A stretch of 64,000 nucleotides of DNA, from assembly GCA_963829355.1 (NCBI GenBank), contig CAWHHZ010000008.1:1-64000 (forward strand). The letters run 5' to 3'. The position numbers were made by a program, and so were the translations under genes. The notes under the pieces were generated by a model. The model ran no database searches, had not been told where the DNA came from, and worked only from the letters and a program-made list of their open reading frames with translations. Each line of letters opens with the position of its first letter. Position 1 is the first letter of the stretch. This document shows positions 48,501 through 57,500 of this stretch, in pieces. This stretch comes from CAWHHZ01 sp963829355 (GTDB taxonomy: Bacteria; Acidobacteriota; Thermoanaerobaculia; Gp7-AA8; JAHWKK01).

Positions 48501-49508
48501 GTCAGCACCACTGATCTCAACCCAGTGACCCTCAAAGTACGACAGAATCGAAGCGCTGCGATCCGTAACAAGCGTCGCGCCTGAGCTTCCACTCAGAGCC
48601 AATCCGCTTCCCAGAGAAGGCAGCTCCGTCGCCTGACCAGGGACCACTCCCGTGTTATCTATCCTCAAGGTCCCGTAGGTGGCACTGGGACCCTTCACCC
48701 AGATCGTTCCAGCACCAGAGTTCTGGTTATCCCCACTCCTGTAGCTCGAACCCTGGGCGTTCAGCTTCCCGACCCACGGTGCCAACTCCGAGTCGGGATC
48801 GCTGTACTCGATCGCGATCGCCCCACCGCCTCCTCGATATCCGGAGTTACCTCCGCGAGCCGTCACCTGTCCCGATCCAGTAATCCGGTCCGAGCTAATC
48901 CAAACAGAACCACCGGCACCAGAGCCGTTCGCATTGCTCGCACCATCGCTGCGAATCGAACCGTTGAGCTCCAGATCGTTTGAACGGATCTCCACACGGC
49001 CACCACCCCGGATATTGGAGGAACCGCTGTAGTGACCACCTCCTCCAAGCTCACGCGGACGAGTCACGCTTCCGTAGGTCGCTCCTGAGGAATCGGTACC
49101 GGACTGACCTCCACGACCAAGATGACTCCCGGCGCTATTGATAACTGATGCTGACACGCCCGGGTAGCTCGTACGACCTGAGTAGCCGCGACCACTGACG
49201 TCAATCACTCCATCCAGTTGCAGACGATCCACATCCAGCACCAGTCCTGACTCCGACCCAGGGGGTGTGTCAAAACCGCTCCGGCCTTTACCCGTAGCTC
49301 CCGCGAAGAGATGTGGCTGACTGAGATCCTTCCGCGTACTTCCACAACATCCGCGTGGATCGGGCCCTGATACTCCACAAACTCGTCGGGCGCCTCGGTC
49401 CCGACCAGCGTCAACACAGCATCCGTTCCTGTAAGAATCGGATCTTCGCTGTACAACCTCTCCTGGCTCGCGAGAATCACTTCGTCGAACCGATAGACAC
49501 CACGCCAC
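45504..49508 (-). CDS. Giant exoprotein segment 13: C-terminus with two discoidin domains
   Basis: Real from about 49260. The third repeat unit is followed by a carboxypeptidase-regulatory-like part (ITNGTWIKANAAAPLVDPSL), Big_2-like units (AALQSIALSSTDIQSGTSIT), and two paired carbohydrate-module-like domains (REILVSWFDGSGTHRASWGE and REIMLSWSDSSGEHRAYWGE). Two F5/8C discoidin domains complete it: NLALGKPARQSSLWSDGYPE with WWEVDLGEVYAIETVDLW, and AAFQSSVTSGGLPARAVDGR with WWQVDLGESRDIGRVDIFNR. Discoidin domains bind glycans or phospholipids at cell surfaces. It ends RSLEVNSKPGSPEEPR without an anchor. Confidence 0.75.
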   Translation of the reverse strand: MAWCLSVRRSDSREPGEVVQRRSDSYRNGCCVDAGRDRGARRVCGVSGPDPRGCCGSTRKDLSQPHLFAGATGKGRSGFDTPPGSESGLVLDVDRLQLDGVIDVSGRGYSGRTSYPGVSASVINSAGSHLGRGGQSGTDSSGATYGSVTRPRELGGGGHYSGSSNIRGGGRVEIRSNDLELNGSIRSDGASNANGSGAGGSVWISSDRITGSGQVTARGGNSGYRGGGGAIAIEYSDPDSELAPWVGKLNAQGSSYRSGDNQNSGAGTIWVKGPSATYGTLRIDNTGVVPGQATELPSLGSGLALSGSSGATLVTDRSASILSYFEGHWVEISGADGTVKGVAQISDIHEDRLTVTLEPEGAEALSVAAGDSWRGVYRFDSLSIEDSTLQSHDLLVTTNPAQITNGTWIKANAAAPLVDPSLMNLQSDASGATIVGLAGAVLDEDTPIKVVATNQRTLQQFSTTVTAENGGFMLGVVGAAGDTFTIRASDSHRWPMSSREVPVVGAIVETNSLASLLIEPASVAGGSSAVGTVVLAHQAQGDLAVSLSSGDSTIVSVPSQVIVGGGLTKAQFSISTDDPLSVTDVVITATLVTSRTAAVTVTPANAALQSIALSSTDIQSGTSITATATLSSPAPAGGAVVTLAASDDNRVSLPDTITIEEGTSSVDFIVTTRQTSADHTVTIDGHYGSTASSTLTLRACGEISAVEPPAATTLEAVWFDDAPSVGTVSGSGSWQSLLTASGAEALEIDATTGPAFWQVDGTSSLGVTSGDSLVLYALVDPCAPPREILVSWFDGSGTHRASWGEDRLDPSIGRAKIATIPLGGEWVRLEIPAPLVGLGTSSISGLRVEIDRGRAWFDLFGSEACAIGTIATPTTFPADDVWLDDGVPIGAIETGAGTWTTEQAASGSQSLKLPPATGMRSHSFMDIETIPVREGSLFIAYVLTNPCSPPREIMLSWSDSSGEHRAYWGEDLIDTGKTRARVGSLPTAGGWVRLEVPAALLGRLGSTITGVSVKVHGGGEIFFDRVGVVHPPNLALGKPARQSSLWSDGYPERAVNGNTVDRTATLSESSAWWEVDLGEVYAIETVDLWTFSSCCLSEFANFYLLISEEPFSSNTLGDLLNQKGVSGYRFEQQVSRPSAFSIHRAGRYVRIQRASGGQLKIGEVQVSGPVSKDRENYAGGRAAFQSSVTSGGLPARAVDGRTDGIWSIGTTQQTSSGADQWWQVDLGESRDIGRVDIFNRTDSQQQHIVGAYLLVSDAPFMSNVLADIIAQPGVSAWYVRDIRAGYDFDVGRSGRYVRVHMSESNYLHMAEVQVWSHDRSLEVNSKPGSPEEPR

Positions 49509-51507
49509 GAGTCGCCTGCGGCAACTGAGAGCGTTTCTGCTCCTTCCGGCTCCAGCGTCACGGTTAGACGATCCTCATGAATATCCGAGATCTGAGCAAC
49601 TCCCTTGACCGTGCCGTCAGCACCACTGATCTCAACCCAGTGACCCTCAAAGTACGACAGAATCGAAGCGCTGCGATCCGTAACAAGCGTCGCGCCTGAG
49701 CTTCCACTCAGAGCCAATCCGCTTCCCAGAGAAGGCAACTCCGTCGCCTGACCAGGAAGCACTCCCTTGTTATCCACGGTCAAGGTCCCGTAGGTGGCGC
49801 TCGGACCTTTCAACCATATCGTTCCTGCACCCGAGCTCTGGCTGGAGCCGGTGCTGTAGGTCCAACCCTGGGCATTCAGCTTTCCGACCCACGGTGCCGA
49901 CTCCGAGTCGGGATCGCTGTACTCGATCGCGATCGCCCCACCGCCTCCTCGATATCCGGAGTTACCTCCGCGGGCCGTCACCTGTCCCGATCCAGTAATC
50001 CGGTCCGAGCTGATCCATACAGAACCACCGGCACCCGAGCCGTTCGCATTGCTCGCACCATCGCTGCGAATCGAACCGTTGAGCTCCAGATCGTTTGAAC
50101 GGATCTCCACACGGCCACCACCGCGGATATCGGAGGAACCGCTGTAGTACCACCTCCTCCAAGCTCACGCGGACGAGTCACACTTCCGTAGGTCGCTCCT
50201 GAGGAATCGGTACCGGACTGACCTCCACGACCAAGATGACTCCCGGCGCTATTGATAACTGATGCTGACACGCCCGGGTAGCTCGTACGACCTGAGTAGC
50301 CGCGACCACTGACGTCAATCACTCCATCCAGTTGCAGACGATCCACATCCAGCACCAGTCCTGACTCCGAACCCAAGGGGTGTGTCAAAACCGCTCCGGC
50401 CTTTACCCGTAGCTCCCGCGAAGAGATGTGGCTGACTGAGATCCTTCCGCGTACTTCCACAACATCCGCGTGGATCGGGCCCTGATACTCCACAAACTCG
50501 TCAGGCGCCTCGGTCCCGACCAGCGTCAACACAGCATCCGTTCCTGTAAGAATCGGATCTTCGCTGTACAACCTCTCCTGGCTCGCGAGAATCACTTCGT
50601 CGAACCGATAGACACCACGCCACGAGTCGCCTGCGGCAACTGAGAGCGTTTCTGCTCCTTCCGGCTCCAGCGTCACGGTTAGACGATCCTCATGAATATC
50701 CGAGATCTGAGCAACTCCCTTGACCGTGCCGTCAGCACCACTGATCTCAACCCAGTGACCCTCAAAGTACGACAGAATCGAAGCGCTGCGATCCGTAACA
50801 AGCGTCGCGCCTGAGCTTCCACTCAGAGCCAATCCGCTTCCCAGAGAAGGCAACTCCGTCGCCTGACCAGGAAGCACTCCCTTGTTATCCACGGTCAAGG
50901 TCCCGTAGGTGGCGCTCGGACCTTTCAACCATATCGTTCCTGCACCCGAGCTCTGGCTGGAGCCGGTGCTGTAGGTCCAACCCTGGGCATTCAGCTTTCC
51001 GACCCACGGTGCCGACTCCGAGTCGGGATCGCTGTACTCGATCGCGATCGCCCCACCGCCTCCTCGATATCCGGAGTTACCTCCGCGAGCCGTCACCTGT
51101 CCCGATCCAGTAATCCGGTCCGAGCTAATCCAAACAGAACCACCGGCACCAGAGCCGTTCGCATTGCTCGCACCATCGCTGCGAATCGAACCGTTGAGCT
51201 CCAGATCGTTTGAACGGATCTCCACACGGCCACCACCCCGGATATTGGAGGAACCGCTGTAGTGACCACCTCCTCCAAGCTCACGCGGACGAGTCACGCT
51301 TCCGTAGGTCGCTCCTGAGGAATCGGTACCGGACTGACCTCCACGACCAAGATGACTCCCGGCGCTATTGATAACTGATGCTGACACGCCCGGGTAGCTC
51401 GTACGACCTGAGTAGCCGCGACCACTGACGTCAATCACTCCATCCAGTTGCAGACGATCCACATCCAGCACCAGTCCTGACTCCGACCCCAGGGGGTGTG
51501 TGAGAGT
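48375..51507. repeat. 1.1-kb tandem repeat, about 2.8 copies, within coding sequence
   Basis: The period is 1114-1116 bases, measured from the phrase CTGACTCCGA at 49247, 50361 and 51477. One unit is 372 codons. The copies are nearly identical over most of their length. Copy 2 has two indels relative to the others (missing G near 50147, changed homopolymers near 50370-50377), which throw it out of frame. Confidence 0.85.
49205..50110 (-). CDS. Giant exoprotein segment 12: repeat unit
   Basis: Continues the second repeat unit in the next frame (MEIRSNDLELNGSIRSDGAS on) through YRFDEVILASQERLYSEDPI to VLTHPLG, where the frame is lost again near 49262. Confidence 0.62.
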   Translation of the reverse strand: MEIRSNDLELNGSIRSDGASNANGSGAGGSVWISSDRITGSGQVTARGGNSGYRGGGGAIAIEYSDPDSESAPWVGKLNAQGWTYSTGSSQSSGAGTIWLKGPSATYGTLTVDNKGVLPGQATELPSLGSGLALSGSSGATLVTDRSASILSYFEGHWVEISGADGTVKGVAQISDIHEDRLTVTLEPEGAETLSVAAGDSWRGVYRFDEVILASQERLYSEDPILTGTDAVLTLVGTEAPDEFVEYQGPIHADVVEVRGRISVSHISSRELRVKAGAVLTHPLGRSQDWCWMWIVCNWME

Positions 51508-51522
51508 CCCGTTGACGAGCAT
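49978..51522 (-). CDS. Giant exoprotein segment 11: repeat units
   Basis: Contains one complete repeat unit and most of a second. Each has LTHPLGSESGLVLDVDRLQL, SVINSAGSHLGRGGQSGTDS, NGSIRSDGASNANGSGAGGS, GGGGAIAIEYSDPDS, then GHWVEISGADGTVKGVAQIS. The second unit loses frame at about 50148, where a G present in the other two units is missing. Confidence 0.68.
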   Translation of the reverse strand: MLVNGTLTHPLGSESGLVLDVDRLQLDGVIDVSGRGYSGRTSYPGVSASVINSAGSHLGRGGQSGTDSSGATYGSVTRPRELGGGGHYSGSSNIRGGGRVEIRSNDLELNGSIRSDGASNANGSGAGGSVWISSDRITGSGQVTARGGNSGYRGGGGAIAIEYSDPDSESAPWVGKLNAQGWTYSTGSSQSSGAGTIWLKGPSATYGTLTVDNKGVLPGQATELPSLGSGLALSGSSGATLVTDRSASILSYFEGHWVEISGADGTVKGVAQISDIHEDRLTVTLEPEGAETLSVAAGDSWRGVYRFDEVILASQERLYSEDPILTGTDAVLTLVGTEAPDEFVEYQGPIHADVVEVRGRISVSHISSRELRVKAGAVLTHPLGSESGLVLDVDRLQLDGVIDVSGRGYSGRTSYPGVSASVINSAGSHLGRGGQSGTDSSGATYGSVTRPRELGGGGTTAVPPISAVVAVWRSVQTIWSSTVRFAAMVRAMRTARVPVVLYGSARTGLLDRDR

Positions 51523-51551
51523 TGATCCACCCTCGATTATCCCGGCGATAT

Positions 51552-51773
51552 CTATGGCGGAGCCGCAGTCGACGAAGACAGCTCGGCTACCGTGACTGAG
51601 GCAGGCGTTGTAGATTGGGTCACCTTTGCGCTCCCGAGGACGACAAGTCGCTCGAACGTCACTCCATCTTCGATGGTGACGGTGCCGCTTTCGACAAACA
51701 CCGTCTGACCCTTGTAGGCAGGATCATCTGCGAGGATGAGGGCGCCAGCGGGGGCTCGGACCCCCTTCACCAC
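51552..51773 (-). CDS. Giant exoprotein segment 10
   Basis: GALILADDPAYKGQTVFVES, then GTVTIEDGVTFERLVVLGSA: a short beta-strand-rich stretch that leads into the tandem repeats. The phrase parallels AEYQGKTVLVRG in segment 6. Confidence 0.55.
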   Translation of the reverse strand: MVKGVRAPAGALILADDPAYKGQTVFVESGTVTIEDGVTFERLVVLGSAKVTQSTTPASVTVAELSSSTAAPP

Positions 51774-52552
51774 GAGAGCTCGCGTACTTCGTCATTCTCG
51801 CCAGTCCCGTTGTTCTTGACCAACACCCGAACTTGAATGGGGCCCTCTTCGTTCACGGTAGGGATGACCATCTTCGTTCGGCCGACGTACTCGTTTGAAG
51901 TCGCCGACACCCTGTCACCGCTGATCGAGATTTCATCGCCGGTTGCGGGATCGGTGTAAGAGAACATCACGCTCGCGACACTCGCCGTTCCCTCCGGATT
52001 GCCAAGCGCGCGGATGCGGAGCTCGAGCTCATATCCTTCGGGATACATCGCGCCGTTAGAGAGACAGAGCCATGTGATGACGGGGCCGTTCGGATCCACG
52101 TTTGGAGTTATCTCTATACCGACAGCTTCCGTCGAAGAATTGCCGGCATAGTCTGCTGCTGTGACAACGATGTTCAGAGCCTCATTCGAGGAACCGATCA
52201 CGTTCGGGATGGGGAGATCTGCCTGATACAGATCCGCGGAGACGAGCGTCATTGGGAGCGTCTGACCTTGATCGATCGATGCGGTGACCTCTTTCACACC
52301 GACTTCCGCATCCACGATCCTCGCGCTAACCGTGATTTTTCCGTCAGCCGTCTCCTGGAAAATGGCTCCGGCCAACGGCTCTTCGATCGAGATCGACGGT
52401 CCAGCCGTGTCAGCGCGGATCGAAAGAGTGGCCTCTATCGCTGTGTCAGCTCGGCCGGGGAAGTCGTCGGACACCTCGAGGTGCAGGCGGAGCTCTGCTC
52501 CAGCGGCAGCGTCCGGGGGGAGTACAACTTCAAATATCTCAGAAGCCGACAC
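51767..52552 (-). CDS. Giant exoprotein segment 9
   Basis: EIFEVVLPPDAAAGAELRLH, then GPSISIEEPLAGAIFQETAD, ITPNVDPNGPVITWLCLSNG and GPIQVRVLVKNNGTGENDEV: two to three Ig-like domains. It ends at a frame change beside 51770. Confidence 0.65.
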   Translation of the reverse strand: MSASEIFEVVLPPDAAAGAELRLHLEVSDDFPGRADTAIEATLSIRADTAGPSISIEEPLAGAIFQETADGKITVSARIVDAEVGVKEVTASIDQGQTLPMTLVSADLYQADLPIPNVIGSSNEALNIVVTAADYAGNSSTEAVGIEITPNVDPNGPVITWLCLSNGAMYPEGYELELRIRALGNPEGTASVASVMFSYTDPATGDEISISGDRVSATSNEYVGRTKMVIPTVNEEGPIQVRVLVKNNGTGENDEVRELSW

Positions 52553-52794
52553 TGTATTCGGCGACCGCTCCTGAAGTCGAGGTTGGCTCCATCCAGCGTC
52601 GCGGTCAGCGACATGGTCTTCACTCCGAGGTCATCGGACGCGGTGGTCGTCACCAGAACGGTCGCACCCGGATAAACCTCGGAAGCTGCTGGATCGACCA
52701 CAAACGCGTCGATCACCGGTGCGACGTTGTCGATGATCGTGAACGTCGAGATCGCCGTTCGTAGAATTCGCTCCGCGCGATCGATGACGCGCAA
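52435..52794 (-). CDS. Giant exoprotein segment 8
   Basis: Real from 52794 to about 52575: TFTIIDNVAPVIDAFVVDPA, then EVYPGATVLVTTTASDDLGV and KTMSLTATLDGANLDF: one Ig-like domain. The piece immediately upstream (52846-52790) lies in a different frame. Confidence 0.55.
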   Translation of the reverse strand: MRVIDRAERILRTAISTFTIIDNVAPVIDAFVVDPAASEVYPGATVLVTTTASDDLGVKTMSLTATLDGANLDFRSGRRIQCRLLRYLKLYSPRTLPLEQSSACTSRCPTTSPAELTQR

Positions 52795-52897
52795 CTGCAG
52801 CGTGGCCTCTCCGAGCCGCCGCGTCGTAAGGTACCGGAAGCGTCATGCCTCGGCCGGTAAGCGTCGTGGCGTAGTTCGGTGTCTTTTCAAATGCTCT

Positions 52898-53632
52898 TCA
52901 GGCGACGCCGACCAGAGCAGCTCGACGAGTCCGACGCCTGCCGCGGATGATGCATCCCAGCCGACCGAGAGTCGTTCCATCCTGGATGAGGGACGAGGAC
53001 CCTGCTGGATCGGTGGTGTATGTCAACGACGGGATGTCGAGGGGCTGGACGAGGACTGCCGTCTCGTCAACCGATGTCTCCGTTGCTACGACTTCCGCGT
53101 CCATTCGTACCAGAGCACGCGGGCCGACGACCAGCCGGTCGAGCGTCAGCGGCTCAGTGACGGGCGTGGGTCGGGTCAGATGCGCAGAGGATGCAGAGCG
53201 GGAATCGAATGACGACACGTGAAGCTCACCACCGCTCTGTCCAGGCCTCTGGAACCATACCGTTCCGGCGCCGCCATCGAGACGGTTCGTTCCATCCGCG
53301 GCGTCGCCGTTACGACCGCCGCGAGCCTGGAGGAGAGGCGAGAGGTGAGAGGCGAGAGACGAGGGGACATCGAGACGTTCGGTCGCGACGAGCGCGATCC
53401 GGCCGCCGCCTGCTCCGCGTGAAGTGTTGTTCGCCCCTTCGTCGTCGCCACCGTTCGCGCTGATCAGCTGTGGCTGGACCGAAGATGACCGAACTGCCGC
53501 GGAGCTGGATGCTTCCACCCGAGCCCGCGCCATACAGACCCTTACCTGACTCACCATCTGCCCGGACGGCTCCCGCGATGACGAGCCGTGCTCCAGCGCC
53601 TTCCGCCGAAACGATCGCGGCGCCTCCGCCAT
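52898..53632 (-). CDS. Giant exoprotein segment 7
   Basis: Real from about 53475 to 52935: QLISANGGDDEGANNTSRGA, GGRIALVATERLDV, GAGTVWFQRPGQSGGELHVS and YTTDPAGSSSLIQDGTTLGR. It includes the peptide SSLASHLSPLLQ, produced by the heptamer repeat at 53337-53364. Confidence 0.6.
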   Translation of the reverse strand: MAEAPRSFRRKALEHGSSSREPSGQMVSQVRVCMARARVEASSSAAVRSSSVQPQLISANGGDDEGANNTSRGAGGGRIALVATERLDVPSSLASHLSPLLQARGGRNGDAADGTNRLDGGAGTVWFQRPGQSGGELHVSSFDSRSASSAHLTRPTPVTEPLTLDRLVVGPRALVRMDAEVVATETSVDETAVLVQPLDIPSLTYTTDPAGSSSLIQDGTTLGRLGCIIRGRRRTRRAALVGVA

Positions 53633-54086
53633 TGCCTCCGCGGAGGTTCAGGACGCCTCCGCCACCCGTACCCAGAAGAACTGGCGAGGTGATCGAGCCG
53701 TACGTCTCATTCGTCTCGGACAGATCATCAACACCCGCGCGTCCCGCGTGCGAGGCTGAGCCGGTGGGGCCGCCATCATTCGTCAGCCCGACGGTCATTC
53801 CGCGGTCACTCTCGTTACGGCTGCCGTCGGCGCTCGTCGACCATCCGCCGAGATAACCCCGGTTTGAAACGTCGATCTTCGAGTCCGAGTCGACGAAGAG
53901 CGTGCCATCGACAGTCAGGTCGAGCGGATACTCCGCGAACGGAGAGGCCACGAGCGTGCGGACCGTTGCACCGTCCATCACGATCAGATTCGCGAGTTGC
54001 AGCGGAATCTGCGGGCTGAACACCGCCGTGGCCCCACGTACCAGCACGGTCTTCCCCTGGTACTCAGCGATGTTGCTCGCTGTCAC
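53310..54086 (-). CDS. Giant exoprotein segment 6: Gly-rich region
   Basis: AEYQGKTVLVRGATAVFSPQ, then LTVDGTLFVDSDSKIDVSNR, LLGTGGGGVLNLRGGNGGGA and YGAGSGGSIQLRGSSVIFGP. The alternation of short strands with GGGG turns suggests a beta-helix like that of bacterial surface proteins. The Arg-rich C-terminal 70 codons are out of frame. Confidence 0.62.
   Translation of the reverse strand: MTASNIAEYQGKTVLVRGATAVFSPQIPLQLANLIVMDGATVRTLVASPFAEYPLDLTVDGTLFVDSDSKIDVSNRGYLGGWSTSADGSRNESDRGMTVGLTNDGGPTGSASHAGRAGVDDLSETNETYGSITSPVLLGTGGGGVLNLRGGNGGGAAIVSAEGAGARLVIAGAVRADGESGKGLYGAGSGGSIQLRGSSVIFGPATADQRERWRRRRGEQHFTRSRRRPDRARRDRTSRCPLVSRLSPLASPPGSRRS
53337..53364. repeat. GGCGAGA heptamer repeat
   Basis: Four units (GGCGAGA, GGTGAGA, GGCGAGA, GACGAGG), preceded by a further partial one. 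On the minus strand they encode SLASHLSPL. Same family as the arrays in the RHS locus. Confidence 0.6.
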
Positions 54087-54529
54087 CGCCTGAAGTGCGA
54101 TCGATGATGGTCTTGTCCACCGCGACGAACTCCAGAGTGATGGGCAATACGACGTCGTGCTCCGGCAGACCGTCGCTGATCGTCGCGACGACGCGGAGAG
54201 TTTCGCCGGCCGCGGGAGTATCGAACTGGAGGGGATAGACCCAGATGATCATCGCCGAGACGACGCTCACCGTTCTCGGTGATGCCCAATTCCTCGATCG
54301 AGAAGGTGACCGACTGCACAGGCGGATCGTCCGTTGCCTCAACAATCAGATCCAGGTTGAAACCCACTTCGCCTGCTGGGAGTACCGCGCGGTCGAGCGG
54401 GCTCACCCAAGCAGCCTGAGGAACCTCGGTGTTGTCAATCTTGAGGACCACGATTTCAACTTCGTCGGAAGAAGAATTACCTGCGAAGTCGATCTGCCGT
54501 CGCAACGATCTGAATTCGCGTATCGGCAT
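54064..54529 (-). CDS. Giant exoprotein segment 5 (two short frames)
   Basis: The 54529-54083 frame is real to about 54290 (FAGNSSSDEVEIVVLKIDNT, LPAGEVGFNLDLIVEATDDP). The 54345-54064 frame is real from about 54275 (VSAMIIWVYPLQFDTPAAGE, LEFVAVDKTIIDR). Together they complete one Ig-like domain across two frame changes. Confidence 0.5.
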
Positions 54530-57500
54530 TCTTCACCGGGACGTCGATCATTCCAGATCGGAAGATGCGCTCCCCCGGATTCGCACCCGACACTGAGCTC
54601 GCGAGCTGGACCGTCCGCGACTGACCATCCCAGTCGAACGTCACGGAGGAAACCTCCACCTCTGCGTCGCGCACAACAGCCTCGATCTGGAACGTCTGGC
54701 CGTACTCGAATGTGGCTTCCGCTGCCGGCGCTGTGATCGCGACCACTGGAGCGACAGTGTCCGGCAGGACATTGAATGCATGCGAGGTGGTCGAAGCTCC
54801 GCCACGAGAATCGGTGACGGTCGCGGTCAATGTCACCGCGGACCCTCCCTCGAGAGTTCGCGGGAGAGTGAGATCGAAAACAGGTGCGTTCCATGATTCG
54901 GACACGCCCGATCGCCGGACCTCCCTGACCTCCTGGGTACTCCACGGACTTCCAGACTGATCGGTGCCGGAGGCCTGGATCTTCACGGTCACGAGGATCC
55001 CTTCGTCATCGAATCCCACGGTCGCCGAAACGGCTGAGCCTGCATGACGATCACCGGAGGGATCGAGTGTGATCGACAAATCGGATGGAGCGGAATTCGC
55101 GATGACCTCGAAGGAGATCGTCGCCTCATTGCTCTTGTTTCCCGAGAAGTCCCAGGCCTCAGCTGCGAACGCGATTGTGGCCGCCCCGTCCGGAGCAACG
55201 AACGCGTACGCGAAGGGCGCCGAGGTCTCGGTCCTGAGATACGTTCTGACGCCGTCTACGACCTTGAAGTAGTCGACCCGGTCGATGTCTTCGGCCGTAG
55301 CGGGAAGAGGTTGCCCCTCGACCGGCTGCTCGTCGAGAATCGTCGGCGTCAGGCGGTATTGCGTTCCTGAGACGAGCGGCTGCTCCCCGACCGGAGACAC
55401 GAGCTCGAGGTATGGAACTCTCGTGTCGCGAGATGAAAAGTGGAACGTGCGTGAGGCAGCCGGATTGCCCTCAGGGTCAAAGACGCCGCTCACGGTAAGC
55501 CGATAGAACGCGTTCTCGATGATCTCGAGTGAAGGTGCGAAGTAGAGCGACGACCACGTCTGCGGGTCGACGTGGGCAACTCCGGCAATTTCCTCGATCA
55601 AACTCCCCGCCGGTCCTGGCTCATTGATTCGCAGGAGCTGGATCGATCCCGACCCGCCCGGTTCCCATGCCGCGGGATCGATCGGTTCATTGTACCGCAG
55701 TTCGAAGGTAGTCGCACGCTGAAGCGGCTCGTCCTCCGCCGGAGAGATCGCGATGACCTCCGGCTCCGCCTTGTCAGCGGTCATGAACGTGATGCCACGT
55801 TCCGCGGCGATCGTGTGACGCGAGAGATCACGGATACCGGCCGAAAGAGTGACCCTGTAGAGCGTATCGCTCAGGAGTGGATACGGCTGGCCTGCGGGAA
55901 GCTTCGGCCGCAGTACGACGACGAAGTTGCCATCCGAGGTTGATCCATGGCTGATCGCCGTGCTCACGGTCGAGGAGCCGTCCGCCGTCCGCCATGCGAA
56001 GTGGCTGCTGTCAATCACGGCTGGATCGATCGATTCGCTGAAGACGAACCGGAGCTCAGTGTCGAGCGAGACGTTCTGCGCACCGTCCGTCGGAGAGAAA
56101 TCGAGCAGGCGTGGAGGCGTCGCGTCGAGTTTTACGGAAGGGGCCGTCAGGGTTCCACTCTCGTATTCTTCGGTGACAATGACGGACTGTCTGCCGCCGA
56201 TTGTCAGCTCATCGGGGCCTAGATACTCAAAATCGGCTGTTGTACCCGTCGCCGGAACCCCATAGAAGCGATACATCCCGGTTGCATCGGTGCGCACCTC
56301 GAGCTCAACCCAGGTCCCCGACGCCTGGTAACGAATACTGACTCGCGTTCCAACCGACGGACCTCCTTCTTCGGCTTCGACAAGTCCTTCGATCGTGGCA
56401 TACCCGCCGAGGTCGATCACGGCCTCGGCAGGAACCGACTGGCGTGTCACCGTTCCGGTCCACACACCCGAGCTGGACCCGTCGAGCTTCCGCGCCTGGA
56501 CTCCCAGATTCTTTCCGAGCGGGAAGCCCCGCAGCATCGCGGCGCCGGAAGAGTCGGTGTAGGCAGTCTTCGACACCCCACCACCCGAAGCGGTGACCAG
56601 GATGCTCGCCGCCGGCTGGCCGGACTCCAATACGGAGACTCTCACATCACCGTAAGCAGGCAGGACGAGGTCGAGTTGGCTCGACTCCTGTCCATGAAAT
56701 TCATCCTCATGGAAGATCGTACGCTCGAGTCCGCCGATCTCCTTGATGGCCAACTTGAAGCGCTCGTTCCTGAACATGCCTTCGAAGTGGAAGGAATTGC
56801 CCTGCAGCGCGCGGCGATACTCGCAGATACTTCCTCGATATCCGTAGCAGCGCTGCGTGACTTCAACCGAGACGAGAGGCGCCAGCGCGCTCGACTGATT
56901 GCCGAGATCGTCCGGAAGGTAAATGGACAGGCCGAGGTCGGAGATCTCTTCGAGCACCATGCGCACGCCCGTAAGTTCGTGGAGCTCCTGCGTCAGTGTT
57001 TTGGTGATCGAGACTCGTCGATTGGTGTCAGTGTCCTTCGCGTCGAGGCGGAAGGTTCCTTCCCGGACCTGATTGAACAGGAAATCGCCTGCCTCGTCTG
57101 TTGTCGCTCGCGTCTGGTATTCCGTCGCCGTCAGATCGACATGGGCGCCAGCGACTCCGGGTCCAATCTCGGAGTCGAGCAGCGTCCCCTGAACCGCTCC
57201 GACGAACTCGAGCTCGACAGTCTTGCTCGCTCCGACAATCGGCTCGACGTCAATCGCACCCGCACCCGAGCTTCCGAGAGCCTTCGAGAAAACCGAGATC
57301 GTGTAATGTCCTGCCAGAACCTGTTCGAACCGAACCTGTCCCGCTCCATCAGTCGTTCCGAACTCGTAAGGCGAGCCTGCGATAAGCGTCACTTCTGCAT
57401 TTGGTACAGGAGCGTTTCCATCATTCGGATCAACCACTGTGATGACGGCGGTGCCGAATCCCTTCGAACCGATCGAGAAGATCGCCGTCAGGGGATCTCC

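Noticed and set aside
48375..51507. Possible CRISPR-like or satellite array
   Set aside because: The repeat unit is 1.1 kb, coding and contiguous, with no spacers; it is a protein-coding tandem duplication.
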